Below, piece after piece: positions 32,906 to 41,027 of a stretch of DNA of 64,000 nt (its first letter is position 1; every line of letters begins with the position of its first letter). The stretch lies in the NCBI RefSeq assembly GCF_004342005.1, contig NZ_SMBX01000003.1, positions 1 through 64,000 on the forward strand, read 5' to 3'. The translations under genes were made by a program, and so were the position numbers. The notes beneath the pieces were generated by a model, which made no database searches, was not told where the DNA came from, and was given only the letters and a program-made list of their open reading frames with translations. This stretch comes from Paracandidimonas soli. Lineage in GTDB: Bacteria; Pseudomonadota; Gammaproteobacteria; Burkholderiales; Burkholderiaceae_B.

Positions 32906-33163
32906 ATGAAAGCAGAGGGCAAGCACTCTACTCATCCCGATATCGTGAAGCGCCTGAAACGTGCCGATGGGCATCTTCGGCACGTCATTGGGATGATTGA
33001 AGGTGGCGACTCGTGTCTCGACATCGCCCGTCAGCTCGCGGCGGTAGAAAGCGCTGTGACGGCAGCAAAGCGCGTTCTCATTCACGATCATATCGATCAC
33101 TGCATTGCCCATGACAACGACTCCGTGCTGGCCGAAATGAAGGCGCTGACCAAACTGCTTTGA
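32906..33163 (+). CDS. nreA: RcnR/CsoR-family metal-responsive repressor (NreA-like)
   Basis: An 85-aa all-helical protein of the DUF156 family: GHLRHVIGMIEGGDSCLDIARQL with Cys37, and the His cluster LIHDHIDHCIAHD (His60, His62, His65). The ligand pattern is closer to the nickel/cobalt sensor RcnR than to the copper sensor CsoR. It lies 9 bp upstream of an NreB-like exporter and just behind a G-tract palindrome, so it very likely represses this small operon until nickel or cobalt binds. Confidence 0.82.
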   Translation: MKAEGKHSTHPDIVKRLKRADGHLRHVIGMIEGGDSCLDIARQLAAVESAVTAAKRVLIHDHIDHCIAHDNDSVLAEMKALTKLL

Positions 33164-33172
33164 GGCCATCCG

Positions 33173-34483
33173 ATGCTCTCTGTCCTGAAGAACCGCACGT
33201 ACCGCCACTTGTTCGCGGCTCAAGTGATCGCCCTTGTTGGTACCGGACTGATGACGGTGGCGTTGGGCCTGCTTGCCTACGACCTTGCCGGTGCAGATGC
33301 GGGCGTGGTTCTCGGCACTGCGCTCGCCATCAAGATGCTCGCCTATGTCGGAGTTGCTCCGGTGGCGCAAGCGTTCGCAGATCGGCTGCCGCGGCGGTCT
33401 TTGCTTGTCGCCCTAGATCTGATACGAGCCTCTATTGCGCTGAGCCTGCCCTTTGTCAGCGAAATCTGGCAAATCTATGTGTTGATCTTCGTTTTGCAGG
33501 CGGCATCCGCAGGCTTTACTCCGACCTTTCAAGCCACCATCCCGGACATCCTCCCCGATGAAGACGAATACACGAAGGCACTGTCTCTTTCGCGGCTGGC
33601 CTACGATCTAGAAAGCTTGGTGTCCCCGATGCTGGCCGCCGCGCTGCTCACGGTCATCAGTTTTCACAACCTGTTTGCCGGAACGGTTCTCGGCTTCCTG
33701 GTTTCCGCGGCGCTCGTGGTCAGCGTGAGGTTGCCCTCCACTGTTCCAGGCCCGCGTCGTGGTATCTGGGAGCGCATCACGCGTGGCACGCGTATTTATC
33801 TGGCCACGCCACGCCTTCGGGGCCTGTTGGCGATCAGCCTCGCAGTGGCAGCTGCTGGGTCAATGGTGATTGTGAATACGGTGGTCATCGTGAAGGCTCG
33901 CTTTGGTCTGGGTGAATCCGAGGTTGCGTGGGCGCTGGCCTCTTTCGGAGGTGGTTCAATGATTGCAGCCTTCGCACTGCCTCGTTTGCTTGGCAAGCTT
34001 GCGGACCGACCCGTGATGATTGCGGGCGCGGCGATGCTGGTGCTGGGAACAGCAGCCGGTGCGATGATTTCCAGCTATGTTGGTCTACTGGTGATCTGGG
34101 TCGTCGTCGGCTTTGGCTACAGCACGGCGCAAACACCTTCCGGTCGATTGTTGCGTCGCTCAGCACATCCAGAGGATCGCCCTGCGGTCTTTGCGGCGCA
34201 ATTCGCGCTGTCTCATCTATGTTGGCTCATTGCCTATCCTTTGGCCGGTCGTTTTGGCGTTGCCTTTGGACTGCAGTCAACCTTCGTCATCATGTCGCTA
34301 ATAGGTCTCGCCGGAGTGGGGCTGGCATTGCGGCTCTGGCCCGCTAGTGATTCGTCGGACATCCCTCACGATCACCCGGATCTGCCACCAGATCATCCTC
34401 ATTTGCGCGAATACACAAACCAAGGTGTGCATCGCCACCCCCAAATCGTTGACGATCTGCACCGGGACTGGACGCGGGTTTAA
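33173..34483 (+). CDS. nreB: NreB-like nickel/cobalt efflux MFS transporter
   Basis: A 436-aa major-facilitator protein with twelve predicted membrane helices; the loop motif ADRLPRRSLL between helices 2 and 3 is the MFS motif A. The C-terminal ~45 residues are His/Asp-rich (IPHDHPDLPPDHPHLRE, HRHPQIVDDLHRDW), the feature of NreB and related nickel exporters, thought to collect metal on the cytosolic side. It follows nreA by 9 bp in the same transcript. No terminator with T-run follows directly. Confidence 0.85.
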   Translation: MLSVLKNRTYRHLFAAQVIALVGTGLMTVALGLLAYDLAGADAGVVLGTALAIKMLAYVGVAPVAQAFADRLPRRSLLVALDLIRASIALSLPFVSEIWQIYVLIFVLQAASAGFTPTFQATIPDILPDEDEYTKALSLSRLAYDLESLVSPMLAAALLTVISFHNLFAGTVLGFLVSAALVVSVRLPSTVPGPRRGIWERITRGTRIYLATPRLRGLLAISLAVAAAGSMVIVNTVVIVKARFGLGESEVAWALASFGGGSMIAAFALPRLLGKLADRPVMIAGAAMLVLGTAAGAMISSYVGLLVIWVVVGFGYSTAQTPSGRLLRRSAHPEDRPAVFAAQFALSHLCWLIAYPLAGRFGVAFGLQSTFVIMSLIGLAGVGLALRLWPASDSSDIPHDHPDLPPDHPHLREYTNQGVHRHPQIVDDLHRDWTRV

Positions 34484-34828
34484 GTGCTGTCCGCCGCTCA
34501 TACCCCTGACACAGAAAGACAAGCCACAGCAGCGGGGAACCTGACCGCGCCTTAGTTTTCTGACTGGGCGGGTGGGCCCTATTTCAACGATAGTCCACAC
34601 GCGTGTCCCTCCGCCTGACGGCTGCGGGCCGGGCTCTCGTGCTTCGCATCAAGCCGCCTGCGGCGTCTTGCCCCTCCGGGCTTCCATCCCTCACGTCTCC
34701 GCGCCTGCCGGCGCTGCGCGCTGCGCTTGCCCTGGGCCATTGGCCCAAGTAAGAGCCGCGCAGGGCGCGGCTGTGGGCGCTCGCCGCGCGGCTGCCGTGC
34801 GGGGTCATCGCCCGGGCGGGCCGCTGTT

Positions 34829-35129
34829 CCGTCTTCCGTGAGTTCCGTCGCCAAAACCGCCGACTGTATCACTGCGCTTCTCCCTACAAGGGGTTCGCTT
34901 CGCCGGGTACTCACCCGGTCCCTCCGCTTCGCTTCGGGCTGCGGCTTCCGTTCTCGCCCCTTTCCGGTCGGCGCTACATGATCCAGATCGGCACGGCGAC
35001 GGAACTCACGGAAGACGGCGGCAAGACCGGAGAGCCAGCGTAAACCCCACACGGCGGTTTTACGTTCCGGCTCAAGAATCTTCGGATCCGGTCAGCTGAA
35101 AACCCGAAACCTCATTTGGAGATCAGACC
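34829..35129 (+). promoter_or_regulatory. Structured leader 2, upstream of the DUF3560 gene
   Basis: Perfect 24-bp inverted-repeat arms lie at 34829-34852 and 34995-35018. They enclose 142 bp with the core at 34888-34925, identical over 38 bp to that of leader 1 and holding the same CCGGGTACTCACCCGG hairpin. Another hairpin, CGTAAA ... TTTTACG, lies at about 35039-35065, then the shared GAATCTTCGG. It ends at the GGAG of the DUF3560 gene. Between nreB and this leader (34484-34828) I see no gene; sequences there are GC-rich only. Confidence 0.6.
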
Positions 35130-35939
35130 ATGAACACCTATGAAGCGAAGCAGGCAGCACGGAAAGCAGGGTATCAGGCCAAGGCCGCACAGGCCGAACG
35201 ACAGGCAGACGCGGCACACGCCCAGGCGCACGACATGGCACAGGCCATTCCCTTTGGTCAGCCGATTCTTGTGGGCCATCACTCCGAACGTGGCGACCGC
35301 CGGTATCGGGAACGCATTCACCAGGGCTATGAAAAATCCTTTGAATTGCAGAAGAAGGCCGAACACTACGCAGACAAGGCCGCAGCAGTAGGCAAGGGCG
35401 GCATTTCCAGCGATGATCCCGACGCCATCGAAAAGCTGAAGGCAAAGCTGGCATCGTTGCAGGCATGGCAGGACGCCATGAAGAAACTGAATGGGGTTCT
35501 TCGCCGCCATGCCAAGGCCGACCCGGAAACCCGCATCAGCGCCCTGGTAGCCACTGGCCTGGTGGACGATACCCGCGCCCGCGAACTCATCAAACCCGAC
35601 TTTATGGGCCGTATCGGTTTTGCCCCGTACCAACTGCAGAACAATAACGCCAACATTCGCCGCATTGCCCAGCGTATCAAAGACCTGGAGAAAGTGGCCG
35701 ACCGGCCCGAGTTTGAACGCAGCGGCCACGGCTACACCTACCGCGAGGATCCGCAGGAAAACCGCGCCATGTTCCTGTTTGACGGCAAACCGGCCAAGGA
35801 AACCCGCGACTTGCTCAAGCGCCACGGTTTCCGCTGGAGCCCGACACGCAGTGCCTGGGTGCGACAACTGACCGGCAACGCCCAATGGGCCGCGATGGAT
35901 TTCATGCGCGCCTTGGAACTCGCCCAGCGACAGCAATAA
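35130..35939 (+). CDS. DUF3560 protein of the conjugative leading region
   Basis: A 269-aa soluble protein: a helical, Ala-rich N-terminus (KQAARKAGYQAKAAQAERQADAA), then a conserved DUF3560 segment with GHHSERGDRRYRERIHQGYEKS, then a C-terminal domain with LKRHGFRWSPTRSAWVRQLT. DUF3560 proteins are carried by conjugative plasmids and islands close to ssb and anti-restriction genes; their activity is unknown. TTTGGAG lies before the ATG. It is behind structured leader 2 and followed by a terminator and ssb. Confidence 0.8.
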   Translation: MNTYEAKQAARKAGYQAKAAQAERQADAAHAQAHDMAQAIPFGQPILVGHHSERGDRRYRERIHQGYEKSFELQKKAEHYADKAAAVGKGGISSDDPDAIEKLKAKLASLQAWQDAMKKLNGVLRRHAKADPETRISALVATGLVDDTRARELIKPDFMGRIGFAPYQLQNNNANIRRIAQRIKDLEKVADRPEFERSGHGYTYREDPQENRAMFLFDGKPAKETRDLLKRHGFRWSPTRSAWVRQLTGNAQWAAMDFMRALELAQRQQ

Positions 35940-35949
35940 GCCTTTCCCG

Positions 35950-35976
35950 CCTGGGCGAAAGGTCGCCCAGGTTTTT
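35950..35976 (+). terminator. Rho-independent terminator after the DUF3560 gene
   Basis: CCTGGGCG and CGCCCAGG form an 8-bp stem with a 6-nt loop followed by TTTTT. It lies just 11 bp past the stop, so ssb may need read-through or its own promoter. Confidence 0.75.
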
Positions 35977-36005
35977 ACCCTGACTGACACAAAGGAGAAG
36001 TCATC

Positions 36006-36464
36006 ATGGCATCATTGAACCGCGCCACTCTGATCGGCAACCTTGGCAAAGACCCCGAAGTCCGCTACACCGCAGAAGGTGCAGCCGTGTGCTCAGTGTC
36101 GATTGCCACGACCAACCAATGGAAGGACAAGGCCACAGGCGAGCGCCGCGAGGAAACCGAATGGCACCGCGTCGTTTTCTATGGCCGACTGGCTGAAATT
36201 GCAGGCGAGTATCTGCGCAAAGGCCGCACGGTATTCGTGGAAGGCCGCTTGAAAACCCGAAAATGGCAGGACACCGACACCGGCACAGACCGCTACACCA
36301 CGGAAATCATCGCAGACCAAATGCAGATGTTGGGCGGCAGGGAAACGGCCAAGGATGACACTGCACAGGCTGCGCCGGCAGCCCACCCGAAAGGCCGCAA
36401 CAGCAAGGCGAAGGCACCCGCTGCAGCACCTGAAGAAGTCGAACCATCAGATATTCCATTCTGA
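36006..36464 (+). CDS. ssb: Single-stranded DNA-binding protein
   Basis: A 152-aa SSB with the OB-fold N-terminal domain ([36 protein letters not shown]), a flexible Ala/Lys-rich linker and the acidic tip SDIPF that contacts host replication and repair proteins. Plasmid SSBs protect the incoming strand in the recipient and belong to the leading region. AAAGGAGAAGTCATC precedes the ATG. Confidence 0.95.
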   Translation: MASLNRATLIGNLGKDPEVRYTAEGAAVCSVSIATTNQWKDKATGERREETEWHRVVFYGRLAEIAGEYLRKGRTVFVEGRLKTRKWQDTDTGTDRYTTEIIADQMQMLGGRETAKDDTAQAAPAAHPKGRNSKAKAPAAAPEEVEPSDIPF

Positions 36465-36479
36465 TCGACAGTTCATCAC

Positions 36480-36534
36480 AGGCCGGGTAACACCGGCCTG
36501 GCGAAAACCGCGACTGGCCCGGCTTTGCCGGGCC
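36480..36534 (+). terminator. Two tandem hairpins after ssb
   Basis: AGGCCGG / CCGGCCT (36480-36499) and GGCCCGGC-TTT-GCCGGGCC (36516-36534) follow the ssb stop, facing the convergent SRAP gene. Neither has a long T-run, so termination may be partial or bidirectional. Confidence 0.5.
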
Positions 36535-36580
36535 TAGTTGCGTGTGTCGCCGGAATCCTCGCGCTGACCGACACAGATCA

Positions 36581-37255
36581 TTAAATCAGGCTGGACTGTC
36601 GCGGCGGTTCCAGCGGGATGGCATCGAATGCCGCAGCGGGCGGCAGAGTAAACAGCGCCTGCGCGTCGTCCTGGCTGCCGTTCAGCCATTGATCGACATC
36701 GGCCAGCTCAATCGGAATCACCGAGCGCTTATCTTGCGCGTCGACAGGCCTGGAAGGATCAGGCTTGTGCATTCTGCTCATCAGGGGGTGAGCGTCTGCG
36801 TTCAGCGTAAGCATGGTGTAGCTTTCTACCACTTCGCCGGTTTCCCGGCTGACCCAGGTATTCCACAAACCGGCCAGCCCCCAGGGCGCACCATCGGCGC
36901 GCCGGAACCGCCACCACACATTGCTGCCGCTTTCCCAACAGGGTTCATCGAAGGATTCCGCCGGAATGATGCAGCGCTGCCCCCGCGCCCAGGCTTGCCG
37001 AAAGGTGGGCTTTTGCGCCAGTTCTTCGGCGCGTGCGTTGTTGGTGGAATAGGGTAATTTGGCATCCTTGGCGAATGGGGGAATCAGCGCCCACTGGCCT
37101 ACGACAAGTTCCCGCCCCTGGTCGCCTGCACGAATAAACGGCCCCATACCCCGGGGATGCACCAGTGGCCCCCAGAGCCTCGGTGGGTTCTGGCGGCCGA
37201 CATGCCAGTAGCGTTCAACAGCCGCCTGGTCGGGTGTTACGTAGCGATTGCACAT
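36581..37255 (-). CDS. SOS response-associated peptidase (SRAP, YedK/HMCES family)
   Basis: A 224-aa protein starting MCNRYVTPDQ; Cys2, exposed after Met removal, is the catalytic residue that links covalently to abasic sites in single-stranded DNA. Other family residues are visible: RAEELAQKPTF with the Asn-Ala-Arg region, a Glu in IIPAESFDEP, and His in the LTLNADAHPLMSRMH segment. SRAP proteins protect abasic sites in ssDNA, useful during conjugative transfer. It is encoded convergently to ssb. A longer frame upstream has no family support. Confidence 0.9.
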   Translation of the reverse strand: MCNRYVTPDQAAVERYWHVGRQNPPRLWGPLVHPRGMGPFIRAGDQGRELVVGQWALIPPFAKDAKLPYSTNNARAEELAQKPTFRQAWARGQRCIIPAESFDEPCWESGSNVWWRFRRADGAPWGLAGLWNTWVSRETGEVVESYTMLTLNADAHPLMSRMHKPDPSRPVDAQDKRSVIPIELADVDQWLNGSQDDAQALFTLPPAAAFDAIPLEPPRQSSLI

Positions 37256-37527
37256 GGAGAAATTCTCTCGTGTTTGTTGCGGGTGTGCAATGTCGGGCTT
37301 GCTGTTATCTGCGGGTGGTTTGCTGTTGGGTGAGCATGTCAGAGCAGCTTGCGCTGCTGGTGCCCTACAGTTCCCAGGCAGCGCCTGGGACCCTGTCCGG
37401 TGACGATGCCAGCCCGGTTCCCGGCCTGGCTGGGACTTTCCGTCCCCAAATTCGCCTTCGCTCATTTGTGGCCTTAAAAGTCCCACACATGACGCACCCC
37501 TAGCGGGGTGGGAAAAGGGTTGTGTTT

Positions 37528-37716
37528 TCAAATGCCTAGCGGGAAAGCGTTGTGACCTCCGATGCAGGACAAACAGGGCTGCAGAATTGCATAAGCCGTT
37601 GATTGGAAGGAGGAAGGAAAGGCCACGGGTGTAGCCTTCCGGGGCGTAGACGGTGGAATAAATTCTTTCCGCAGTTGTGCCACTACATCTCGACGGCTGG
37701 CTTTATACACTCTCAT
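37528..37716 (-). CDS. Possible small hypothetical protein
   Basis: A frame of about 62 codons beginning MRVYKASRRDVVAQL and ending CLSCIGGHNAFPLGI lies between the relaxase and SRAP genes on the same strand. It has no recognised domain and a weak ribosome-binding site. It might be a plasmid backbone protein of unknown role or chance. The adjoining 37256-37527 has no other gene I can support. Confidence 0.25.
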   Translation of the reverse strand: MRVYKASRRDVVAQLRKEFIPPSTPRKATPVAFPSSFQSTAYAILQPCLSCIGGHNAFPLGI

Positions 37717-37805
37717 GACTTGCTGAGGGCATGCCAGCTGCAGCATGGCTGCAACTGGACTACCCACCAATTACACATTGCCTGCAACCGGCCTGCACAA
37801 TTGCG

Positions 37806-40703
37806 TCAATCTACCTCAAGGTCAGATTCGACAGGTAGAGTCGATGCGGCCAGCTCCTTTTCATCCTGGCCAAAGACCTTTGCGGCAGCAGGCTGCAGGT
37901 CGTGCGCCAGTCCCTTGTAAGTCTGCCTGTCCACTCTTTCCGGCAGCTTCTCTGCATCGTCGGTGAACACCGTCACCTCATGCCGTTCCCGCGAGATGCT
38001 GACGTAGTAGGTGTCCTGGGCGGTGGTGCGGCTGAAGCTCTCGGCGTTGTAAAGCACCCGGTCGCAGGTCAGCCCCTGAGCGCTGTGCGCGGTGGTGGCA
38101 TAGGCGTAGTCCATGTTCAAGGGCCGGTCTGTGGGTAGCTGGACATGGCGGCCCTGGGTTTCCAGGGTGACGCTGCCCGCGTCGATGGCTACGACTTTCG
38201 CCAGTTGCCCGTTGACCAGATCATGTTGAGCATCGTTGCGCGTGATGCGGACATGGTCGGCTACGGACAATTCTGCCTCGTTCAGATGATAGACAGACAG
38301 CTTGCTCATGGTCTTGGGAATGATTTCTATGGGCTGCGTGGTTGTTGGGTCTGCGTGGAAAGGTAGGACGTTTATACGGTCATGGCGGGCGCTGCCGGTC
38401 ACGCGGTAGAGTTCGCCGCGTTTCAGGCCGCACTTGTAATCACGCTCTGGAATCACGATGTCCCCCACGGTGTAATAGCGGGCCACACTGCGTTCGGCGC
38501 GTGTGGTGTCATGCCGGGCCAACAATTGGCACGGGCGGCCTTTGCCTTCCAGGCCAAGCAGGGCGTGAATGCGTTGATTGATTGCATTCCTTGAGGCGTT
38601 GGTGCCGGTCACGACGATGGTGTTGGCCTGTTCGGTGGCCGTCAGTCCGGTGTAGGACTTCGCGATGGCCTCATAACGGGCTGAGCTGTCGCGGGTCTTC
38701 CTGCCATGTTCGTCGGTGGTGAACTCATCTGGAATGACGCGGATGGTATTTAGCAGCGGCAAGGAGTGACTGGCCCGGCCTGTGGCAGCGAGTTCGACCG
38801 CCTGGCGCAGCCGCGCCGAGCGTTGGCGCTGGATGTCGCCCATCAAGACGGTCTTCATTCCCTGTTCCTGCAGCATGGCAAAGGCGCGGCCGGCCTCGAT
38901 GGCCTTGGTCTGGGCCGTGTCGCCCAGCAGCACCACCTTCGCGCCTGTTGGCTGAATGAGGGCCAGCAGCTTGTCCATCTGTCGCACCGGTACCACCCCG
39001 GCTTCGTCGATAACCACTACTGATGTCGGTCCTAGGGAGTCCAGGAAGGGGCGCTTGTCGGCAGCGGCCAGGATGGAGGCAATGGTGTTGGCCGCAATGC
39101 CGTCTTGGCGCAGGTTGCGAACCATGTTCCCGTAGGGAGCCAGGGCCGTCATGGCGTGACCCTGTTCACGCAGAATGGTTTGGGCGTTTTGCAGGGCGAA
39201 GGATTTCCCCGTACCGGCGAGCCCCTGGATGCCTGCTACTTGATCGCTGCCAGTGGTAATCAGCATGACTGCTTCGCGCTGGCCGGGCGTCAGAAGCGTG
39301 TCCAGAGCATTTTCAGCGTCGGCGGCGTTGATCGTAGATTGCCAGGCACCACGGCCTGTCTGTTCAGCAGCCAGTATCCTGGATTCGGCTTCATGGGCCT
39401 TGCGGGTGGCGTAGCGTGGGCTTTCCATCAACAGGCGGCCCTGGGCAATGGCGTCATCAACCAGCTGCAGGGCAGTGTCCTGGTTCAATCCAGCCAGCCG
39501 AGTGACTTCAGCAGCCCACCCTTCGCGGGTCATGGGCTGGGCGTTCTTGTCCTGTGTGCTGCTGTAGTGCGGCGCTTCCTGGATCAGCGCACCGGATGCG
39601 ACACGGCCCTGGATGGCTGCCTGAATGGCTGTGATGTTGGTATGGCCCCCGGCATGGCGTACGGCGCTGTGCAGCAGATCGGCCAGGGGCATGACGGACT
39701 CGCGTTCAGCCAAGTGCTGGATGGCCCAGTCCAGCGAAGCCTGTGCGACAAGATCGGCAGATATTTCCCGTGCTTCTGGTGCCTGTCGTTCAGCGTCGTG
39801 GCGTGCTTGGTCAAACTGCATTCCGATGGTTGCTGCCGCTTCCCGCCACTGCTGATGCAGTTCCGCGCGGCTGAAAACCTGGGTTTTCTCCTGGCGGTGT
39901 GCCAGATTGATACCCTGGCGCAGCGCATGAGGGGCGTTGTCGCGGGGCGTGCCGCGAGCCGTCAGTTCAGCCGTGATGCCGGCGCTGCGCTTACTGAAAA
40001 ACTCGATCTGTTCACGGGTGATATGGGCCAGTTCGATATGGTTCTTTTCATGGCGAACGGCATACCCCAGGGCGCGGACATTACGTTCCAGCTCAGCCTG
40101 ATAGATGGAGTCTGTCACCCGCAGCAGCTTGAAAATCGCCTCGTTCGAGAGCGACACCCAGTTGCCGTCGGCGCGCTGAGTCAGGTTCATCAGCAGGGCG
40201 TGAACATGCAGGTGAGGGTCAGGGGCTGCGTCTTCCGTAGGGCGGGCGGTTTCATGGCGGAACTTGGCAATGATGAGATTGCCTGTCTGTTCCACCCGCG
40301 ACTTGCCGTTTTCCTTGTGGCGACCCATGGTCAGATGTTGTTCGACATAGGCCAGAGCAGCAGTCACCGCTTGATCGTTGGCATGAATCAGGCGTTCATC
40401 GCCGCCAATCAGTGCCTGCAGCGTGATGCTCTTGGGCGCACCAAAGGTCAGATCAAGCGCAGCACGGGCCTTGGCATCCTTGCGGATCGACCGGCCAGCC
40501 GTCACATTCCGGCCGAAGTCGCCCTGCAACATGGCTTTGAAGCGGGCAGGGTCAATCTCACCGACGGCTCCCAGGCGCCGGGCGCCGTCGCCTTGCCAAG
40601 TTGCGGCACCACCGTCGCGGCTGTAGTAATCGTCAGCCTGGTCGGCGTAGTAGTGGGTGGCAAGGGACGCGCGAGCGCGGTAGATCTGACTGTGCGAGAT
40701 CAT
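37806..40703 (-). CDS. trwC: MOBF relaxase-helicase, TrwC/TraI-like
   Basis: The 965-aa protein is the length of TrwC of R388. The relaxase domain has catalytic Tyr pairs (Tyr18/19 and Tyr26/27 in HYYADQADDYYSRD) and the three-His metal site PHLHVHALL (His164, 166, 168). The helicase half has Walker A (GLAGTGKSFAL near residue 500) and Walker B (VVVIDEAGVV). It nicks oriT, stays covalently bound and pilots the strand through the T4SS. Its usual neighbour trwB is 14.6 kb away here, beyond cargo genes. No frame disruption is seen. Confidence 0.95.
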   Translation of the reverse strand: MISHSQIYRARASLATHYYADQADDYYSRDGGAATWQGDGARRLGAVGEIDPARFKAMLQGDFGRNVTAGRSIRKDAKARAALDLTFGAPKSITLQALIGGDERLIHANDQAVTAALAYVEQHLTMGRHKENGKSRVEQTGNLIIAKFRHETARPTEDAAPDPHLHVHALLMNLTQRADGNWVSLSNEAIFKLLRVTDSIYQAELERNVRALGYAVRHEKNHIELAHITREQIEFFSKRSAGITAELTARGTPRDNAPHALRQGINLAHRQEKTQVFSRAELHQQWREAAATIGMQFDQARHDAERQAPEAREISADLVAQASLDWAIQHLAERESVMPLADLLHSAVRHAGGHTNITAIQAAIQGRVASGALIQEAPHYSSTQDKNAQPMTREGWAAEVTRLAGLNQDTALQLVDDAIAQGRLLMESPRYATRKAHEAESRILAAEQTGRGAWQSTINAADAENALDTLLTPGQREAVMLITTGSDQVAGIQGLAGTGKSFALQNAQTILREQGHAMTALAPYGNMVRNLRQDGIAANTIASILAAADKRPFLDSLGPTSVVVIDEAGVVPVRQMDKLLALIQPTGAKVVLLGDTAQTKAIEAGRAFAMLQEQGMKTVLMGDIQRQRSARLRQAVELAATGRASHSLPLLNTIRVIPDEFTTDEHGRKTRDSSARYEAIAKSYTGLTATEQANTIVVTGTNASRNAINQRIHALLGLEGKGRPCQLLARHDTTRAERSVARYYTVGDIVIPERDYKCGLKRGELYRVTGSARHDRINVLPFHADPTTTQPIEIIPKTMSKLSVYHLNEAELSVADHVRITRNDAQHDLVNGQLAKVVAIDAGSVTLETQGRHVQLPTDRPLNMDYAYATTAHSAQGLTCDRVLYNAESFSRTTAQDTYYVSISRERHEVTVFTDDAEKLPERVDRQTYKGLAHDLQPAAAKVFGQDEKELAASTLPVESDLEVD

Positions 40704-40801
40704 GGGGGCTCCGGGAGAGGTAGTGAGGGGTTGGTCGGCAGGTGGAAAGCCAGCGTCAGTATTGGATTAGAAAGGAGAGGAAGGTGAATTGACACTCAGT
40801 T

Positions 40802-40824
40802 TATCTACTGGCTCTGTAGATAAT
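40802..40824. promoter_or_regulatory. Dyad in the relaxase promoter region
   Basis: TTATCTAC and GTAGATAA are perfect 8-bp arms with a 7-nt spacer, about 100 bp upstream of the relaxase start. It may be an operator, part of oriT, or a resolvase subsite. Confidence 0.4.
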
Positions 40825-40879
40825 GCCGGCATCTAACGTGTCTGTGAAACGGTGGTTTTCTGAACAGGTTGAAGGGACT

Positions 40880-40884
40880 CAGTT
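40880..40884. repeat. Target-site duplication (left)
   Basis: CAGTT directly abuts the left transposon end and matches the five bases right after the right end (49332-49336). Five-bp duplications are characteristic of Tn5053/Tn402-type transposition. Confidence 0.85.
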
Positions 40885-40910
40885 TGTCGTTTTCAGAAGA
40901 CGACCGCACC
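40885..40910 (+). repeat. Terminal inverted repeat, tni side
   Basis: The sequence begins TGTCGTTTTCAGAAGACGAC, the ~25-bp end of Tn402/Tn5053 elements, and lies about 118 bp before tniA. Confidence 0.9.
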
Positions 40911-41027
40911 ATCTGACTGGATGTAACGCCTGGTGTGCATACGGCTCCTGACAGCCCAATATCAGGAGTCGTCTGCACCAATCTCGACTATGCTCAATAC
41001 TCGTGTGCACCAAAGCGAGGTTTGGGC

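Noticed and set aside
34579..35052. 157-codon minus-strand frame over structured leader 2
   Set aside because: It lies over a perfect long inverted repeat; the similar frame over leader 1 shares only the repeated core. Low-complexity Arg/Pro-rich product.
39105..40787. A 560-codon plus-strand frame opposite the relaxase gene
   Set aside because: It is antisense to a fully recognisable TrwC-like gene with all catalytic motifs; long antisense frames are common in GC-rich DNA.
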